From CAYXSX01 sp964467925 (GTDB lineage Bacteria > Pseudomonadota > Alphaproteobacteria > Micavibrionales > Micavibrionaceae): a stretch of 64,000 nucleotides of DNA. A program made the position numbers and the translations under genes. Of the stretch, positions 6,729 through 15,359 are shown piece by piece (position 1 is the stretch's first letter; each line of letters opens with the position of its first letter). The notes under the pieces were generated by a model that had not been told where the DNA came from, ran no database searches, and saw nothing but the letters and a program-made list of their open reading frames with translations. The stretch is taken from NCBI GenBank assembly GCA_964467925.1, contig CAYXSX010000004.1:1-64000 (forward strand). Reading direction: 5' to 3'.

Positions 6729-9584
6729 ATGTCTGCCGATATGATGCAATCACAAGAGATCGTGGAAGAAGCGCTCCCCCAAGACGGCGAGCTTTTTCTT
6801 GTCGATGGTTCCGGTTTTATTTTCCGCGCCTATTTCGCCATGGCCTATTCAGGGCGCGGGGAGATGACCAATCCGGAAGGCGTTCCCGTTTCCGCCGTGT
6901 TCGGCTTCACCCAGATGCTAATGAAGCTTTTGAACGATTATCACGCGCCTTATCTGGCCGTGGTATTCGACCCGCCGGGCGGTAGTTTCCGCAACGATTT
7001 GTACAAGGAATACAAGGCCAACCGCGACGCCCCGCCGGAAGATTTGATCCCACAATTCCCGCTGGTGCGCGAGGCGACGAAAGCCTTCGACATTCCGGTC
7101 ATCGAGCAAAAGGGTTTCGAGGCTGACGACATGATCGCGTGCTATGCCAAGCTTGCGGTATCGCAGGGCAAGAAAGTGGTCATCGTTTCGTCGGACAAGG
7201 ATTTGATGCAGCTTGTGGACGATAACGTGCGCATGCTGGACCCCATGAAAAACAAATGGATCACCCGCAAAGAGGTGATCGAGAAATTCGGCGTGCCACC
7301 CGAAAAAGTGGTGGACGTGCAGGCGCTGGCGGGCGATTCCACAGACAATATTCCGGGCGTGCCGGGCATCGGCATAAAGACGGCTGCCGAGCTGATCAAC
7401 GAATATGGCAGCCTTGCGGAATTGCTCAAACGCGCCGAAGAAATCAAGCAGCCCAAGCGCCGCGAGAAGCTGATCGAGCATGCGGAAAACGCCCGCCTGT
7501 CAGAAAAGCTGGTGCGTCTCGAATGCGATGCGGATGTGCCGATCCCGCTGGAGGAGCTTAAAACGCATGATCCGGATAAGCCGGAGCTAATGGCCTTCCT
7601 GCAAAAACATGCGTTTAATTCGATCATCAAGCGGCTTAACAACGGTGTCATCCCGAACGCGTCAGCGGAGGGATCTCATATGACGCAGGGAGATCCTTCG
7701 ACTACAGGCGCTAACGCGCCTTCCGCTCAGGATGACGTACCTATTACCGAAAACAAATACGTCCTGATCAACGATGAAAAAACGTTGCAGGAATGGATCG
7801 ACAAAGCTATTCAATACGGAACGGTTTGTATCGATACTGAAACCACAGGCCTGACGCCCGCCAAGGTGAATCTTGTCGGCATATCGCTGTGTATTACGCC
7901 GGGCGAAGCGGCCTATATTCCGCTCGCACACCGCGCGGCGCAGGCCGATCTTCTGGGTGAGACGCAAGGCTCCGACATTGCGCAAATTCCCGCAGCCCGC
8001 GCGCTGGAAATGCTCAAACCCATGCTGGAAGACGAAAGCGTGATGAAGGTCGCGCATAACATGAAATATGACTGGCAGTTATTCAAAAAGGCCGGCATTC
8101 ATGTGGGGCCATGCGACGATACACTGCTCATGTCCTATGTTCTGGACGGCTCCAGCCATTCGCATTCGATGGACAACCTTTCGAAAATGTATCTGGACTT
8201 TGAGCCGATCAAGTTCGAGGAAGTCGCGGGTAAGGGAAAATCGCAAATTACCTTCGACCTCGTGGACATCGAAAAAGCGCTGAACTACGCCGCCGAAGAC
8301 GCCGACATCACAATGCGGCTTTATCACATTCTCAAACCGCGCCTGATCGAGGAGAAGATGAACTTCGTTTACGAAGACATCGAACGCCCGCTGATCCCCG
8401 TTATCGCACAGATGGAGCTCTACGGTATCAAGGTCGATCCGGCGGTTCTAAAATCCATGAGCACGGATTTCGGCAAGCGCATTCTGGCGCTGGAGGAAGA
8501 GATTCACAAGCTGGCCGGAACGCCGTTTAATATTGCCTCCCCCAAACAGATCGGCGAAATATTGTTCGACCAAATGGGCCTGCAGGGCGGTTCCAAAACC
8601 AAAACCGGCCAATGGAGTACGGATGTCGGCGCGCTGGAGGAACTGGCGCTACAGGGCCACGAAATCGTACAGAAAATTCTCGACTGGCGCGGGCTCTCGA
8701 AACTCAAATCCACCTATACAGACGCGCTTCAGGACGAGATCAACCCCGCGACGGGCCGCGTTCATACCTCATACCACATGACGGGCACGAGCACGGGACG
8801 ACTCGCCTCCAGCGATCCAAACCTGCAGAATATTCCCATCCGCACCGAAGACGGACGTAAAATCCGCGAGGCCTTTGTGGCGGAGGAAGGTTGCACCCTG
8901 CTCTCGGTTGATTATTCGCAAGTAGAGCTGCGCCTTGCCGCGGAGATGGCAGGCGTGCACGCCCTGAAACAGGCCTTTAAGGACGGCGTGGACATTCACA
9001 CGCTTACGGCCAGCCAGGTTTTCGGCGTTCCTTTTGATGAAGTCACGCCGGAAATCCGCCGTCAGGCCAAGGCGGTGAATTTCGGGATTATCTACGGCAT
9101 TTCCGGCTGGGGGCTGGCCAAGCAACTGGGCTGCGAACCATCAGACGCCAGTGATTTCATCCGCCGTTACCTCACCAAATTTTCCGAGATCAAGGATTAC
9201 ATGGAAGAAAAGAAGGACGAAGCGCGCAAGCACGGCTATGTGCAAACACTCTATGGCCGTAAATGTTTCACGCCCAATATCGGCGCCAAAATTCCGGCCC
9301 AGCGCGCGGGATCGGAACGCGCCGCCATCAACGCGCCGCTGCAGGGCACAGCCGCCGATATCATGAAAATCGCCATGGCGCGCATACCGCGAGCGATGGA
9401 AAAAGCAGGCCTTACGGGCAAGATGCTGCTTCAGGTGCATGACGAGCTCATTTTCGAAGTGCCGGACGCAGAGCTGGAAGCCACGTCAAGCCTCGTGCGC
9501 GAGATCATGGAAAGCGTCTCCAAAACCGAAGTGCCCTTAACCGCCGAAGCGGGAAGCGGCCATAGCTGGGCGGATGCGCATTAG
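6729..9584 (+). CDS. polA: DNA polymerase I
   Basis: DNA repair and Okazaki-fragment polymerase of 951 residues. ATG 6729 is the natural start (MSADMMQ); the longer reading from 6609 runs back through the neighbouring small gene. The order is a 5'-3' exonuclease domain (LFLVDGSGFIFRAYFA to about residue 290), a 3'-5' exonuclease domain (D369 and E371 in IDTETTG, then HNMKYD and YAAEDADIT), and the family A polymerase domain. The polymerase domain has catalytic D728 in VDYSQVELR, the finger helix RRQAKAVNFGIIYG and D905 in QVHDELIFE. Both nucleases look intact. Residues 307-336 in the linker between the nuclease domains are encoded by an inserted palindromic repeat that keeps frame. A terminator follows. 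Confidence 0.97.
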   Translation: MSADMMQSQEIVEEALPQDGELFLVDGSGFIFRAYFAMAYSGRGEMTNPEGVPVSAVFGFTQMLMKLLNDYHAPYLAVVFDPPGGSFRNDLYKEYKANRDAPPEDLIPQFPLVREATKAFDIPVIEQKGFEADDMIACYAKLAVSQGKKVVIVSSDKDLMQLVDDNVRMLDPMKNKWITRKEVIEKFGVPPEKVVDVQALAGDSTDNIPGVPGIGIKTAAELINEYGSLAELLKRAEEIKQPKRREKLIEHAENARLSEKLVRLECDADVPIPLEELKTHDPDKPELMAFLQKHAFNSIIKRLNNGVIPNASAEGSHMTQGDPSTTGANAPSAQDDVPITENKYVLINDEKTLQEWIDKAIQYGTVCIDTETTGLTPAKVNLVGISLCITPGEAAYIPLAHRAAQADLLGETQGSDIAQIPAARALEMLKPMLEDESVMKVAHNMKYDWQLFKKAGIHVGPCDDTLLMSYVLDGSSHSHSMDNLSKMYLDFEPIKFEEVAGKGKSQITFDLVDIEKALNYAAEDADITMRLYHILKPRLIEEKMNFVYEDIERPLIPVIAQMELYGIKVDPAVLKSMSTDFGKRILALEEEIHKLAGTPFNIASPKQIGEILFDQMGLQGGSKTKTGQWSTDVGALEELALQGHEIVQKILDWRGLSKLKSTYTDALQDEINPATGRVHTSYHMTGTSTGRLASSDPNLQNIPIRTEDGRKIREAFVAEEGCTLLSVDYSQVELRLAAEMAGVHALKQAFKDGVDIHTLTASQVFGVPFDEVTPEIRRQAKAVNFGIIYGISGWGLAKQLGCEPSDASDFIRRYLTKFSEIKDYMEEKKDEARKHGYVQTLYGRKCFTPNIGAKIPAQRAGSERAAINAPLQGTAADIMKIAMARIPRAMEKAGLTGKMLLQVHDELIFEVPDAELEATSSLVREIMESVSKTEVPLTAEAGSGHSWADAH
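7647..7736. repeat. palindromic dispersed repeat inserted in frame in polA
   Basis: The 90-bp unit opens GTCATCCCGAACGCG and closes CTCAGGATGAC. Its internal hairpins include AGGCGC/GCGCCT and a GGGATCTC/GAGATCC pair. Its ends and the GCGGAGGGATCT segment match the intergenic element at 62793-62879. It begins and ends exactly on polA codon boundaries and adds 30 codons (residues 307-336) rich in S, T, A, Q and D between the two nuclease domains. Confidence 0.8.
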
Positions 9585-9670
9585 AACTTCGATTTTTCAG
9601 TCTGGCCCTCTACAAGCCATTGAAAAAACTGGCGAACTAGACTTCCTCATTTCGTTTTCAATTTTGAGGG

Positions 9671-9694
9671 GGGAGGGGGCATCCTCCCATTTTT
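9671..9694 (+). terminator. polA terminator
   Basis: GGGAGG and CCTCCC arms with a short loop are followed by ATTTTTAT, about 90 bases after the polA stop. Confidence 0.55.
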
Positions 9695-9713
9695 ATGAAA
9701 AACATTGTTAAAA

Positions 9714-9769
9714 ATCCTTCGGCTTCGTCCGCTTTCGCTTCGCTCCAGCGTGACTTCGTTCAGGATGAC
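9714..9769. repeat. partial dispersed palindromic element (GGATGAC type)
   Basis: ATCCTTCGGCTTCG at the left and GTTCAGGATGAC at the right match one half of the element family found at 7647-7736 and 19098-19190. The other half is missing. Confidence 0.6.
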
Positions 9770-10009
9770 AGACAATAAAGGACACAATACGGGCGTGAAC
9801 GTTTTTCATTCTATCAGAAAAGAACAGAAAGATAAATGAATTTATTCCTATCACGGCTACCGGTGAGCGCTCAGGCGGCCTGCCATGGGGAGTAAAAAGC
9901 CCTGCCCCATTTTCATTTTTTCACAAGGGGGCGGCAGTTTAACCGAACACACGCCTTGATGATTAAGGCGATACTGTCATAGAAAACAGTAAGGGACTTC
10001 GTATAAAGC

Positions 10010-10720
10010 TTAAGTGGTTGCAACATCAAAAAGCATACCGACCAGCGCGGTAAAACCCATCGCCGCCGCGCCCCAGAACATGACCCGCAGGGCAGGTTTT
10101 AAAGGCGCAACCCCGCCGATGCGGGCGGCTGCGGCCCCTAAAATACCCAGTAACAAAATACATAGTGCCGAAGATGCCGGAACAAAAATATCCGGCGGCA
10201 AAACCAGTATGGATAGAACCGGAAACGCGGCCCCTGCCGAAAATGCTGCAGCGGAAGCCAGCGCGGCCTGCAGCGGTTTGGCGGCGGTAAGCGCAGAAAT
10301 TCCCAATTCCTCCCGCGCATGGGTGCCAATCGCATCTTTTGCCATCATCTGGGTTGAAACCTCACGGGCAAGCGCTGGCTCCACCCCGCGGTCAATGTAA
10401 ATATCCGTAAGCTCCTGCAATTCAAACTCCGGCGTTTCCGCAAGCTCCCTTTTCTCGCGGGCAAGATCTGCGTTTTCAAGATCGGACTGCGAGCTGACGG
10501 AAACATATTCCCCCGCCGCCATTGACATGGCGCCCGCAACGAGAGCCGCAACACCGGCGACAAGCAAACCCTTGGTGTCCACAGATGCCGCCGCCACGCC
10601 AATCACAAGGCTGGAGACGGAAATAATACCGTCATTCGCCCCCAGCACAGCCGCACGCAGCCATCCGGTACGGCTGACATAATGGCGCTCATCGTGTTTA
10701 AAAACCAACCGGTCTTTCAT
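10010..10720 (-). CDS. VIT-family membrane protein
   Basis: Second VIT1/CCC1-superfamily protein in the window, 236 residues. The N-terminal signature GWLRAAVLGANDGIISVSSLVIGVA (about residues 19-43) and MSMAAGEYVSVSSQSD (about 66-81) are typical of the NodN/VIT branch found widely in bacteria. A charged segment (about 80-140) separates the first helix pair from three C-terminal hydrophobic helices. The likely role is divalent metal transport or storage at a membrane, by family only. It reads away from the rplI operon and follows its terminator. It is clearly not a recent duplicate of the 114-848 gene. Confidence 0.85.
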   Translation of the reverse strand: MKDRLVFKHDERHYVSRTGWLRAAVLGANDGIISVSSLVIGVAAASVDTKGLLVAGVAALVAGAMSMAAGEYVSVSSQSDLENADLAREKRELAETPEFELQELTDIYIDRGVEPALAREVSTQMMAKDAIGTHAREELGISALTAAKPLQAALASAAAFSAGAAFPVLSILVLPPDIFVPASSALCILLLGILGAAAARIGGVAPLKPALRVMFWGAAAMGFTALVGMLFDVATT

Positions 10721-10762
10721 GGGACAAACATAGCACTGAGAAACGTTTATAGCACTGTGAAA

Positions 10763-10793
10763 ATAAAAAAGGCCGCATATAGCGGCCTTTTTT
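10763..10793 (-). terminator. rpsF-rpsR-rplI operon terminator
   Basis: A GGCCGC/GCGGCC stem with a 5-base loop has A-runs on one side and T-runs on the other, so it can work in both directions. It lies about 30 bases after the rplI stop. Confidence 0.85.
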
Positions 10794-10819
10794 ATTTCTT
10801 ATGATAGAGCGAAGAGCGT

Positions 10820-11578
10820 TTAGTCGTCTTCGGGCTCGTTGACCGGAGCTTCCTCTTCGGAACCTTCAGCAGCTTCGGCTTCTTCCTCGGCGGCCTTGGC
10901 GGCTTTCTTGGCAGCTCTTGCTTCAGCTTTGGCCTTTTTCTCTTGAGCTTCTTCGGCTTCTTCAGCAGCTTCCTGAGATTTTTTGCTCACTTCCGCTTCC
11001 AGAGCGTCTTCGTCAAGAGCGTCTTTAAGTTGCTCTTCCACGGAGGCTTCCGCTTCGGGTTCGTCATCGCGGCCATCGGCCACCAGCGCCTTGCCGGTTG
11101 TTGCCTGAATTTCGGCTTCTTCAGCGGAGCGGGCGATGTTGATCGTCACTTCGGTTGTTACTTCCGGGTGCAGACGTACGGGAACCGGGAACAGGCCGAT
11201 CGTTTTAAAGTTCTGGTTAATCAGAACCATCGAACGTTCGATCTTTACGCCGGATTCGGTCGTGATCTGGTCGGCAATGTCGCGCGAGTTAACGGAGCCG
11301 AAAAGCTGGCCGTTCTCGGAGGCCTGACGGATCAGGGCTACCTTGATACCGTCCAGTTTGGCCACGAGTTTTTCGGCTTCTTTTTTGCCCTTTTCGTTTT
11401 CAGCTTCCAGATGTTTTTTCTGGGCTTCGAAATAGGCGACGTTCTGTTTGTTGGCGCGAAGAGCCTTTTTCTGGGGCAGCAGGTAGTTGCGGGCGAAACC
11501 GGGTTTCACATCAACAACATCACCCATCTTGCCTAAAGACTCGATACGTTCCAACAAAATCACTTGTGTATGTGCCAT
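10820..11578 (-). CDS. rplI: 50S ribosomal protein L9 with long acidic C-terminal tail
   Basis: bL9 binds 23S rRNA domain V near the L1 stalk. The N-terminal RNA-binding domain is clear (MAHTQVILLERIESLGKMGDVV, KPGFARNYLLPQKKA), followed by the connecting helix and the C-terminal domain (GQLFGSVNSRDIADQI, with the HPEVTTEVTINI strand near residue 145). The protein has 252 residues; typical L9 has about 150. The extra 95 or so residues after 155 are almost only E, A, K and D (for example EEAEEAQEKKAKAEARAAKK), probably a disordered or helical tail. It is the last gene of the rpsF-rpsR-rplI operon and a strong terminator follows. Confidence 0.95.
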   Translation of the reverse strand: MAHTQVILLERIESLGKMGDVVDVKPGFARNYLLPQKKALRANKQNVAYFEAQKKHLEAENEKGKKEAEKLVAKLDGIKVALIRQASENGQLFGSVNSRDIADQITTESGVKIERSMVLINQNFKTIGLFPVPVRLHPEVTTEVTINIARSAEEAEIQATTGKALVADGRDDEPEAEASVEEQLKDALDEDALEAEVSKKSQEAAEEAEEAQEKKAKAEARAAKKAAKAAEEEAEAAEGSEEEAPVNEPEDD

Positions 11579-11600
11579 GATTTTATCCTTCTCTTATATC

Positions 11601-11891
11601 TTAATAGCGATCCGGACGGCCGGCGGGGCGGGAATTATCCGCCTCGTGGCTTACGTAAGGCAGAAGCGCCATAAAGCGGGCGCGCTTGATTGCCTTTGCC
11701 AGTTCGCGTTGTTTCTTTTGCGATACCGCCGTAATGCGGCTCGGGATCATTTTACCGCGCTCGGAGATATAACGGCTCAGTGTGCGGGTGTCTTTCCAGT
11801 CGATCGCCGGAGCGTTCTCGCCCGTGAACGGGCAGGATTTTTTACGGCGGAAAAACGGACGTTTTACGGTCGGGGCGTCTGCAGCACTCAT
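11601..11891 (-). CDS. rpsR: 30S ribosomal protein S18
   Basis: bS18, 96 residues, small-subunit platform protein that pairs with S6. ATG 11891 is the start (MSAADAP); a longer reading from 11945 overlaps rpsF. The family core is visible: [22 protein letters not shown], then [20 protein letters not shown] and [21 protein letters not shown]. It follows rpsF by one base and precedes rplI by 22 bases, the standard order. Confidence 0.96.
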   Translation of the reverse strand: MSAADAPTVKRPFFRRKKSCPFTGENAPAIDWKDTRTLSRYISERGKMIPSRITAVSQKKQRELAKAIKRARFMALLPYVSHEADNSRPAGRPDRY

Positions 11892-11892
11892 G

Positions 11893-12279
11893 TTATGCGG
11901 CCTCCTTCTTGTCTGTTGCCTTGTTGGCGGGTTTTCTGTCGTCATCTGAATCGCGGCCGCCCTTGTCCATCATCACGGACGGACCTTCGGTCGGCGCTTC
12001 GAGGCGGATGGTCATGTAACGCATCACGTCTTCGTTCAGGCGCATGTTACGCTCAAGCTCGTGGATCGCGGGGCCTTGCGCCTCGATTTCCATCAGGGTG
12101 TAGTGGCCCTTGCGGCTTTTGTTGATTTTATAAGCAAGGTTGCGCAAACCCCATTGTTCGGTCTTGATGACTTTACCGCCTTGTTTTTCAACAATGCCGG
12201 TAAGGGATTTTGTCAGGTCCTTGACCTGCGCTTCCGTAAGGTCTTGCCGCGCAATCAGCACGGTTTCATAGTATGGCAT
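11893..12279 (-). CDS. rpsF: 30S ribosomal protein S6
   Basis: bS6, 128 residues, partner of S18 on the platform of the small subunit. The start is ATG 12279 ([14 protein letters not shown]) behind a GAGAGGAGAG ribosome site; an upstream in-frame ATG at 12324 is not supported. Core motifs are the N-terminal YETVLI strand, [18 protein letters not shown] and [20 protein letters not shown] short charged tail ([15 protein letters not shown]) resembles the modified acidic tail of other S6 proteins. First gene of the rpsF-rpsR-rplI operon. Confidence 0.96.
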   Translation of the reverse strand: MPYYETVLIARQDLTEAQVKDLTKSLTGIVEKQGGKVIKTEQWGLRNLAYKINKSRKGHYTLMEIEAQGPAIHELERNMRLNEDVMRYMTIRLEAPTEGPSVMMDKGGRDSDDDRKPANKATDKKEAA

Positions 12280-12612
12280 TTCTGCTCTCCTCTCGGTTTC
12301 AACATCCGGCCCTATCAAAACCATTCTGATAGACCCCGGAAAGAAGCTGACAAACGGTTTTGCCAGCGAGGTTGAGTTAAGTTGGGCGGAATATTGCGCA
12401 AGCGGGCGCGAAATGCAAGCTTTTTATTGCAATCCGGCACTTGGGAAGGCCGCGCATATCAGCCAAAGCAAAAGCGGCCAGCTTGAGGAAGCCGGTCGCC
12501 CTTGTTCTAACGCCCGCCGTCCGCCGGATATACCCGGGAGTTGTCCAGCGCCGCGGAGTTTTTACAGGCCTGAGGCCTGATCTTCTGGCTTATTTACCAT
12601 TCATCCCGTTTT
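12280..12612. other. gene-free leader region upstream of rpsF
   Basis: This 333-base interval holds the likely rpsF promoter (12390-12418) and about 105 bases of leader. I see no coding frame with a ribosome site. A conserved S6/S18-binding leader structure could exist here, but I cannot fold it with confidence. Confidence 0.5.
12390..12418 (-). promoter_or_regulatory. predicted promoter of rpsF operon
   Basis: On the minus strand TTGCAT is followed by a 17-base spacer and AATATT, a sigma-70-like pair about 110 bases upstream of the rpsF start. Confidence 0.4.
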
Positions 12613-12894
12613 TTATACGGAATTCAAATTCGCATTCGTCTCTACATAACGCGCCATAAAGGTTGCCCAGCAATCTTTCGGGGCTTCGCGGCGATGAGAG
12701 GCAAAACCGTTTCTTAAAATGCGCTGCAATTCCTGCCCCGTCAGGTTGCTGCGGTTCAGAACCTGTTTGAATTCGGGCAGAGACATAGAGGCAAAATCGG
12801 CGTAATCGCCGTTGCCGTGCGCACCGGCAATATCGTATGCGTCGCTGGTTTCTTCCAGAAGAGTTTTTATACGCAGATGAATCGAGTTAGTCAT
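12613..12894 (-). CDS. hypothetical protein
   Basis: A 93-residue protein without a family I recognise. ATG 12894 sits behind a strong GGGGGATG ribosome site, better than the in-frame ATG at 12924. The sequence looks soluble and helical, with a SLPEFKQVLNRSNLTGQELQRILRNGF segment and a C-terminal CWATFMARYVE block. It lies alone between the rpsF leader and fabD, transcribed away from fabD. Confidence 0.6.
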   Translation of the reverse strand: MTNSIHLRIKTLLEETSDAYDIAGAHGNGDYADFASMSLPEFKQVLNRSNLTGQELQRILRNGFASHRREAPKDCWATFMARYVETNANLNSV

Positions 12895-13137
12895 TTTTTC
12901 ATCCCCCTGATGATTCATACGCATTTAGAGAAAAGGACTTGTGATACGAAGCAAAAGCCCTTAAAAACTCCACGCATTACACGGATGCCGCAGGCCTAGA
13001 AAAAGCCTGCTGTTTTCGTTGATTTTTGTGCGTTACCGTGTTGATTAAAAATCTCACAAAATGCAGCAAAACACAAATTTTTTGTATAGTTTATGTGCTG
13101 CAATGCGCAATTATAGTTCGCTTAAAATATATTGAAC

Positions 13138-13162
13138 GTAATTTTATTACTTATAAAATTAC
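13138..13162. promoter_or_regulatory. inverted repeat upstream of fabD
   Basis: GTAATTTTAT and ATAAAATTAC form a perfect 10-bp inverted repeat with a 5-base centre, ending 24 bases before the fabD start and 10 bases before its AAGGAG ribosome site. It is a candidate operator for the fab genes or a leader hairpin. No regulator is visible nearby. Confidence 0.4.
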
Positions 13163-13186
13163 CACAAATCAAGGAGTTGGAGTAAA

Positions 13187-14131
13187 ATGTCACGAATTTT
13201 TGTATTCCCCGGACAGGGTTCCCAATACGTTGGTATGGGTAAGGATTTAGCCGAAAACTTTGCGGAAGCGCGTGAAATTTTTGAAGAAGTGGACGAATCA
13301 CTTTCCCAGAATCTATCCAAAATCATGTTCGAGGGGCCGGAAGAAGACATCAACCTGACGGAAAACACTCAGCCCGCATTGATGGCCGTATCGATGGCGG
13401 TGGTGCGTATCCTTGAAAAACAGGGCGGCATGAAACTGGCGGATAAATGTGGATTTGTCGCGGGGCATTCGCTGGGCGAATATTCCGCGCTCACCGCCGC
13501 CGGAACGTTCGATACCGGGACTTGCGCGAGATTACTCAAGCTGCGCGGACAGGCAATGCAGCGCGCCGTACCGGTGGGCGTGGGGTCGATGGCCGCCATT
13601 CTGGGCCTCGATTTTGCCGACGTGCAAAAAATCGCATCCGAAGTGTCAGGCAAGGAAATTTGCGAGGCGGCCAATGATAACTCCGTCGGCCAGGTCGTGG
13701 TCAGCGGCCATAAGGGTGCGGTCGAGGCGGCTGTCGCGCTGGCCTCCGAACAGGGTGCGAAACGCGCGGTGATCCTTCCCGTCAGCGCGCCCTTCCACTG
13801 CGCGCTTATGCAGCCGGCTGCCGAAGAAATGCGTGATGCGCTGGCCGATGCCGTAATGAACGCTCCGTGCGTTCCTGTGATAGCCAACGTAACGGCGCAG
13901 ACCGAAAGCGATCCTGAAACCATCCGCAAATTGTTGGTGGATCAAATCACAGGCATGGTGCGCTGGCGCGAATCCGTAATTTATATGAAGGAACAGGGCG
14001 TAAGCGAGGCCGTCGAGCTTGGCGCGGGCAAGGTTCTATGCGGTTTGATCCGCCGGATTGAACGTGATATAGAGACCACCAATGCGGGCACGCCGGAAGA
14101 AATTGAAGAATTGATAAAAAAGTTAAGTTGA
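13187..14131 (+). CDS. fabD: malonyl-CoA:ACP transacylase
   Basis: Transfers malonyl from CoA to the acyl carrier protein, which starts type II fatty acid synthesis. 314 residues, the usual length. The N-terminal FPGQGSQYVGMGK is the oxyanion-side loop, the nucleophile serine lies in GHSLGEYSA (about residue 92), and the catalytic histidine is in SAPFHCALM (about residue 203). The start is ATG 13187 behind AAGGAGTTGG. It leads the run fabD-fabG-acpP-fabF, and a dispersed palindrome separates it from fabG. Confidence 0.97.
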   Translation: MSRIFVFPGQGSQYVGMGKDLAENFAEAREIFEEVDESLSQNLSKIMFEGPEEDINLTENTQPALMAVSMAVVRILEKQGGMKLADKCGFVAGHSLGEYSALTAAGTFDTGTCARLLKLRGQAMQRAVPVGVGSMAAILGLDFADVQKIASEVSGKEICEAANDNSVGQVVVSGHKGAVEAAVALASEQGAKRAVILPVSAPFHCALMQPAAEEMRDALADAVMNAPCVPVIANVTAQTESDPETIRKLLVDQITGMVRWRESVIYMKEQGVSEAVELGAGKVLCGLIRRIERDIETTNAGTPEEIEELIKKLS

Positions 14132-14200
14132 ACCACGAAAGACACGAAGTTCACGAAGCTTTTTATATAATTTTTCGTGTTCTTCGTGAGTTTCGTGGTT
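14131..14200. repeat. CACGAA-type inverted repeat between fabD and fabG
   Basis: The left arm starts AACCACGAAAGACACGAAG and the right arm ends CTTCGTGAGTTTCGTGGTT. The two 28-base arms match at 23 positions when inverted, around an AT-rich loop. It begins on the last base of the fabD stop codon and ends 21 bases before fabG. Confidence 0.75.
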
Positions 14201-14221
14201 AATAAAATAAAAAGGAAGTTT

Positions 14222-14962
14222 ATGATGTTCGATCTTACAGGTAAAAAAGCATTGGTCACAGGCGCGACAGGCGGAATTGGCGGAGAGATCGCCAAGGCGC
14301 TGCATTCGTGCGGCGCGCATGTCGCCATTTCCGGCCGCAACGAGGACAAGCTGAAAACTTTGGCGGGCGAGCTGGGCGAGCGGGTTAGCGTTATTCCCGC
14401 CGACCTTTCCAGCGCGGAAGGGATCGAGGGGCTGGTTTCCAAGGCCGAGGAAGCAATGGGCCAGATCGACATTCTGGTGAATAATGCGGGCCTGACCCGT
14501 GACAATCTTTCCATGCGCATGAAGGACGAGGAATGGCAGGAAGTGATCGACGTGAATTTAAGTGCGCCGTTCAAGCTGGCCAAAGCCGTGCAGCGCGGCA
14601 TGATGAAACGCCGCCACGGGCGCATTATCAACATCTCCTCTGTCGTTGGGGTAACGGGCAATCCCGGCCAGTGTAACTACGTCGCCTCCAAGGCCGGCAT
14701 GATCGGCTGGAGCAAGGCGATGGCGCAGGAAATCGCCAGCCGCGGCATTACCGTGAACTGCATCGCGCCGGGCTTTATCGCCACCGCCATGACGGACGCA
14801 TTGAACGACGATCAGAAAGCCAAAATAAACGCCACGATCCCTGCGGGCAAAATGGGAAGCTCGGAGGATATCGCCGCCGCCGCCGTCTATCTGGCCTCCG
14901 ACGAAGCCGCCTATGTGACGGGGCAGACCATTCACGTGAATGGCGGCATGGCGATGATTTAA
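14222..14962 (+). CDS. fabG: 3-oxoacyl-ACP reductase
   Basis: NADPH-dependent short-chain dehydrogenase that reduces 3-oxoacyl-ACP. 246 residues. The nucleotide loop is VTGATGGIGGEIA (about residues 12-24), the NNAG motif follows near residue 88, and the catalytic set is S (ISSVVG), Y and K (YVASKAG, about residues 153-157). The start is ATG 14222 behind AAGGAAG; an in-frame ATG at 14177 would translate part of the inverted repeat and is rejected. Second gene of the fab run. Confidence 0.95.
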   Translation: MMFDLTGKKALVTGATGGIGGEIAKALHSCGAHVAISGRNEDKLKTLAGELGERVSVIPADLSSAEGIEGLVSKAEEAMGQIDILVNNAGLTRDNLSMRMKDEEWQEVIDVNLSAPFKLAKAVQRGMMKRRHGRIINISSVVGVTGNPGQCNYVASKAGMIGWSKAMAQEIASRGITVNCIAPGFIATAMTDALNDDQKAKINATIPAGKMGSSEDIAAAAVYLASDEAAYVTGQTIHVNGGMAMI

Positions 14963-15110
14963 TCCACACAAACGGGCGCGAAAAAGGGCGGAAAACGCTT
15001 TGTCCGTCCCGCCCCTTGTGCTATCCAGACAAAATGCTTGCGTTTGGGCGGTAGATGTATAAAGTGCGCTACCATTCGAAGCTAATTCAATAGAAGATAA
15101 GGAATTTAAA

Positions 15111-15344
15111 ATGAGTGATATTGCTGATCGCGTGAAAAAAATTGTTGTCGAGCACCTTGGTGTTGACGAGGACAAGGTTGTCGAAGGCGCGAGCTTTATT
15201 GACGATCTGGGCGCCGACTCACTGGACACGGTTGAGCTGGTTATGGCTTTCGAAGAGGAATTCGGTATCGAGATTCCCGATGACGCCGCCGAGAAAATCG
15301 CCACAGTCGGCGATGCAGTGAACTTCATTTCCGAAGCTTCCTAA
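15111..15344 (+). CDS. acpP: acyl carrier protein
   Basis: 77-residue acidic carrier of growing acyl chains. The phosphopantetheine serine is in [19 protein letters not shown] (about residue 37). Helices I and IV are present ([11 protein letters not shown] and AVNFISEAS). The ribosome site is AAGGAATT. It sits between fabG and fabF, the standard order, with a hairpin after its stop that could make its transcript more abundant than the downstream gene. Confidence 0.97.
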   Translation: MSDIADRVKKIVVEHLGVDEDKVVEGASFIDDLGADSLDTVELVMAFEEEFGIEIPDDAAEKIATVGDAVNFISEAS

Positions 15345-15359
15345 TAACCAGACTATGGT

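Larger units (their letters stand above)
9585..10009. other. gene-free interval between polA and the VIT-like gene
   Basis: This 425-base stretch holds the polA terminator (9671-9694) and a half-copy of the dispersed GGATGAC repeat (9714-9769). It also holds a second hairpin, ATGGGG (9885-9890) with CCCCAT (9905-9910), followed by TTTTC on the plus strand. I see no convincing coding frame or structured RNA in it. Confidence 0.6.

Noticed and set aside
14177..14221. Upstream ATG that would extend FabG by 15 residues
   Set aside because: The extension translates the CACGAA inverted repeat; ATG 14222 has a good ribosome site and matches the family start.
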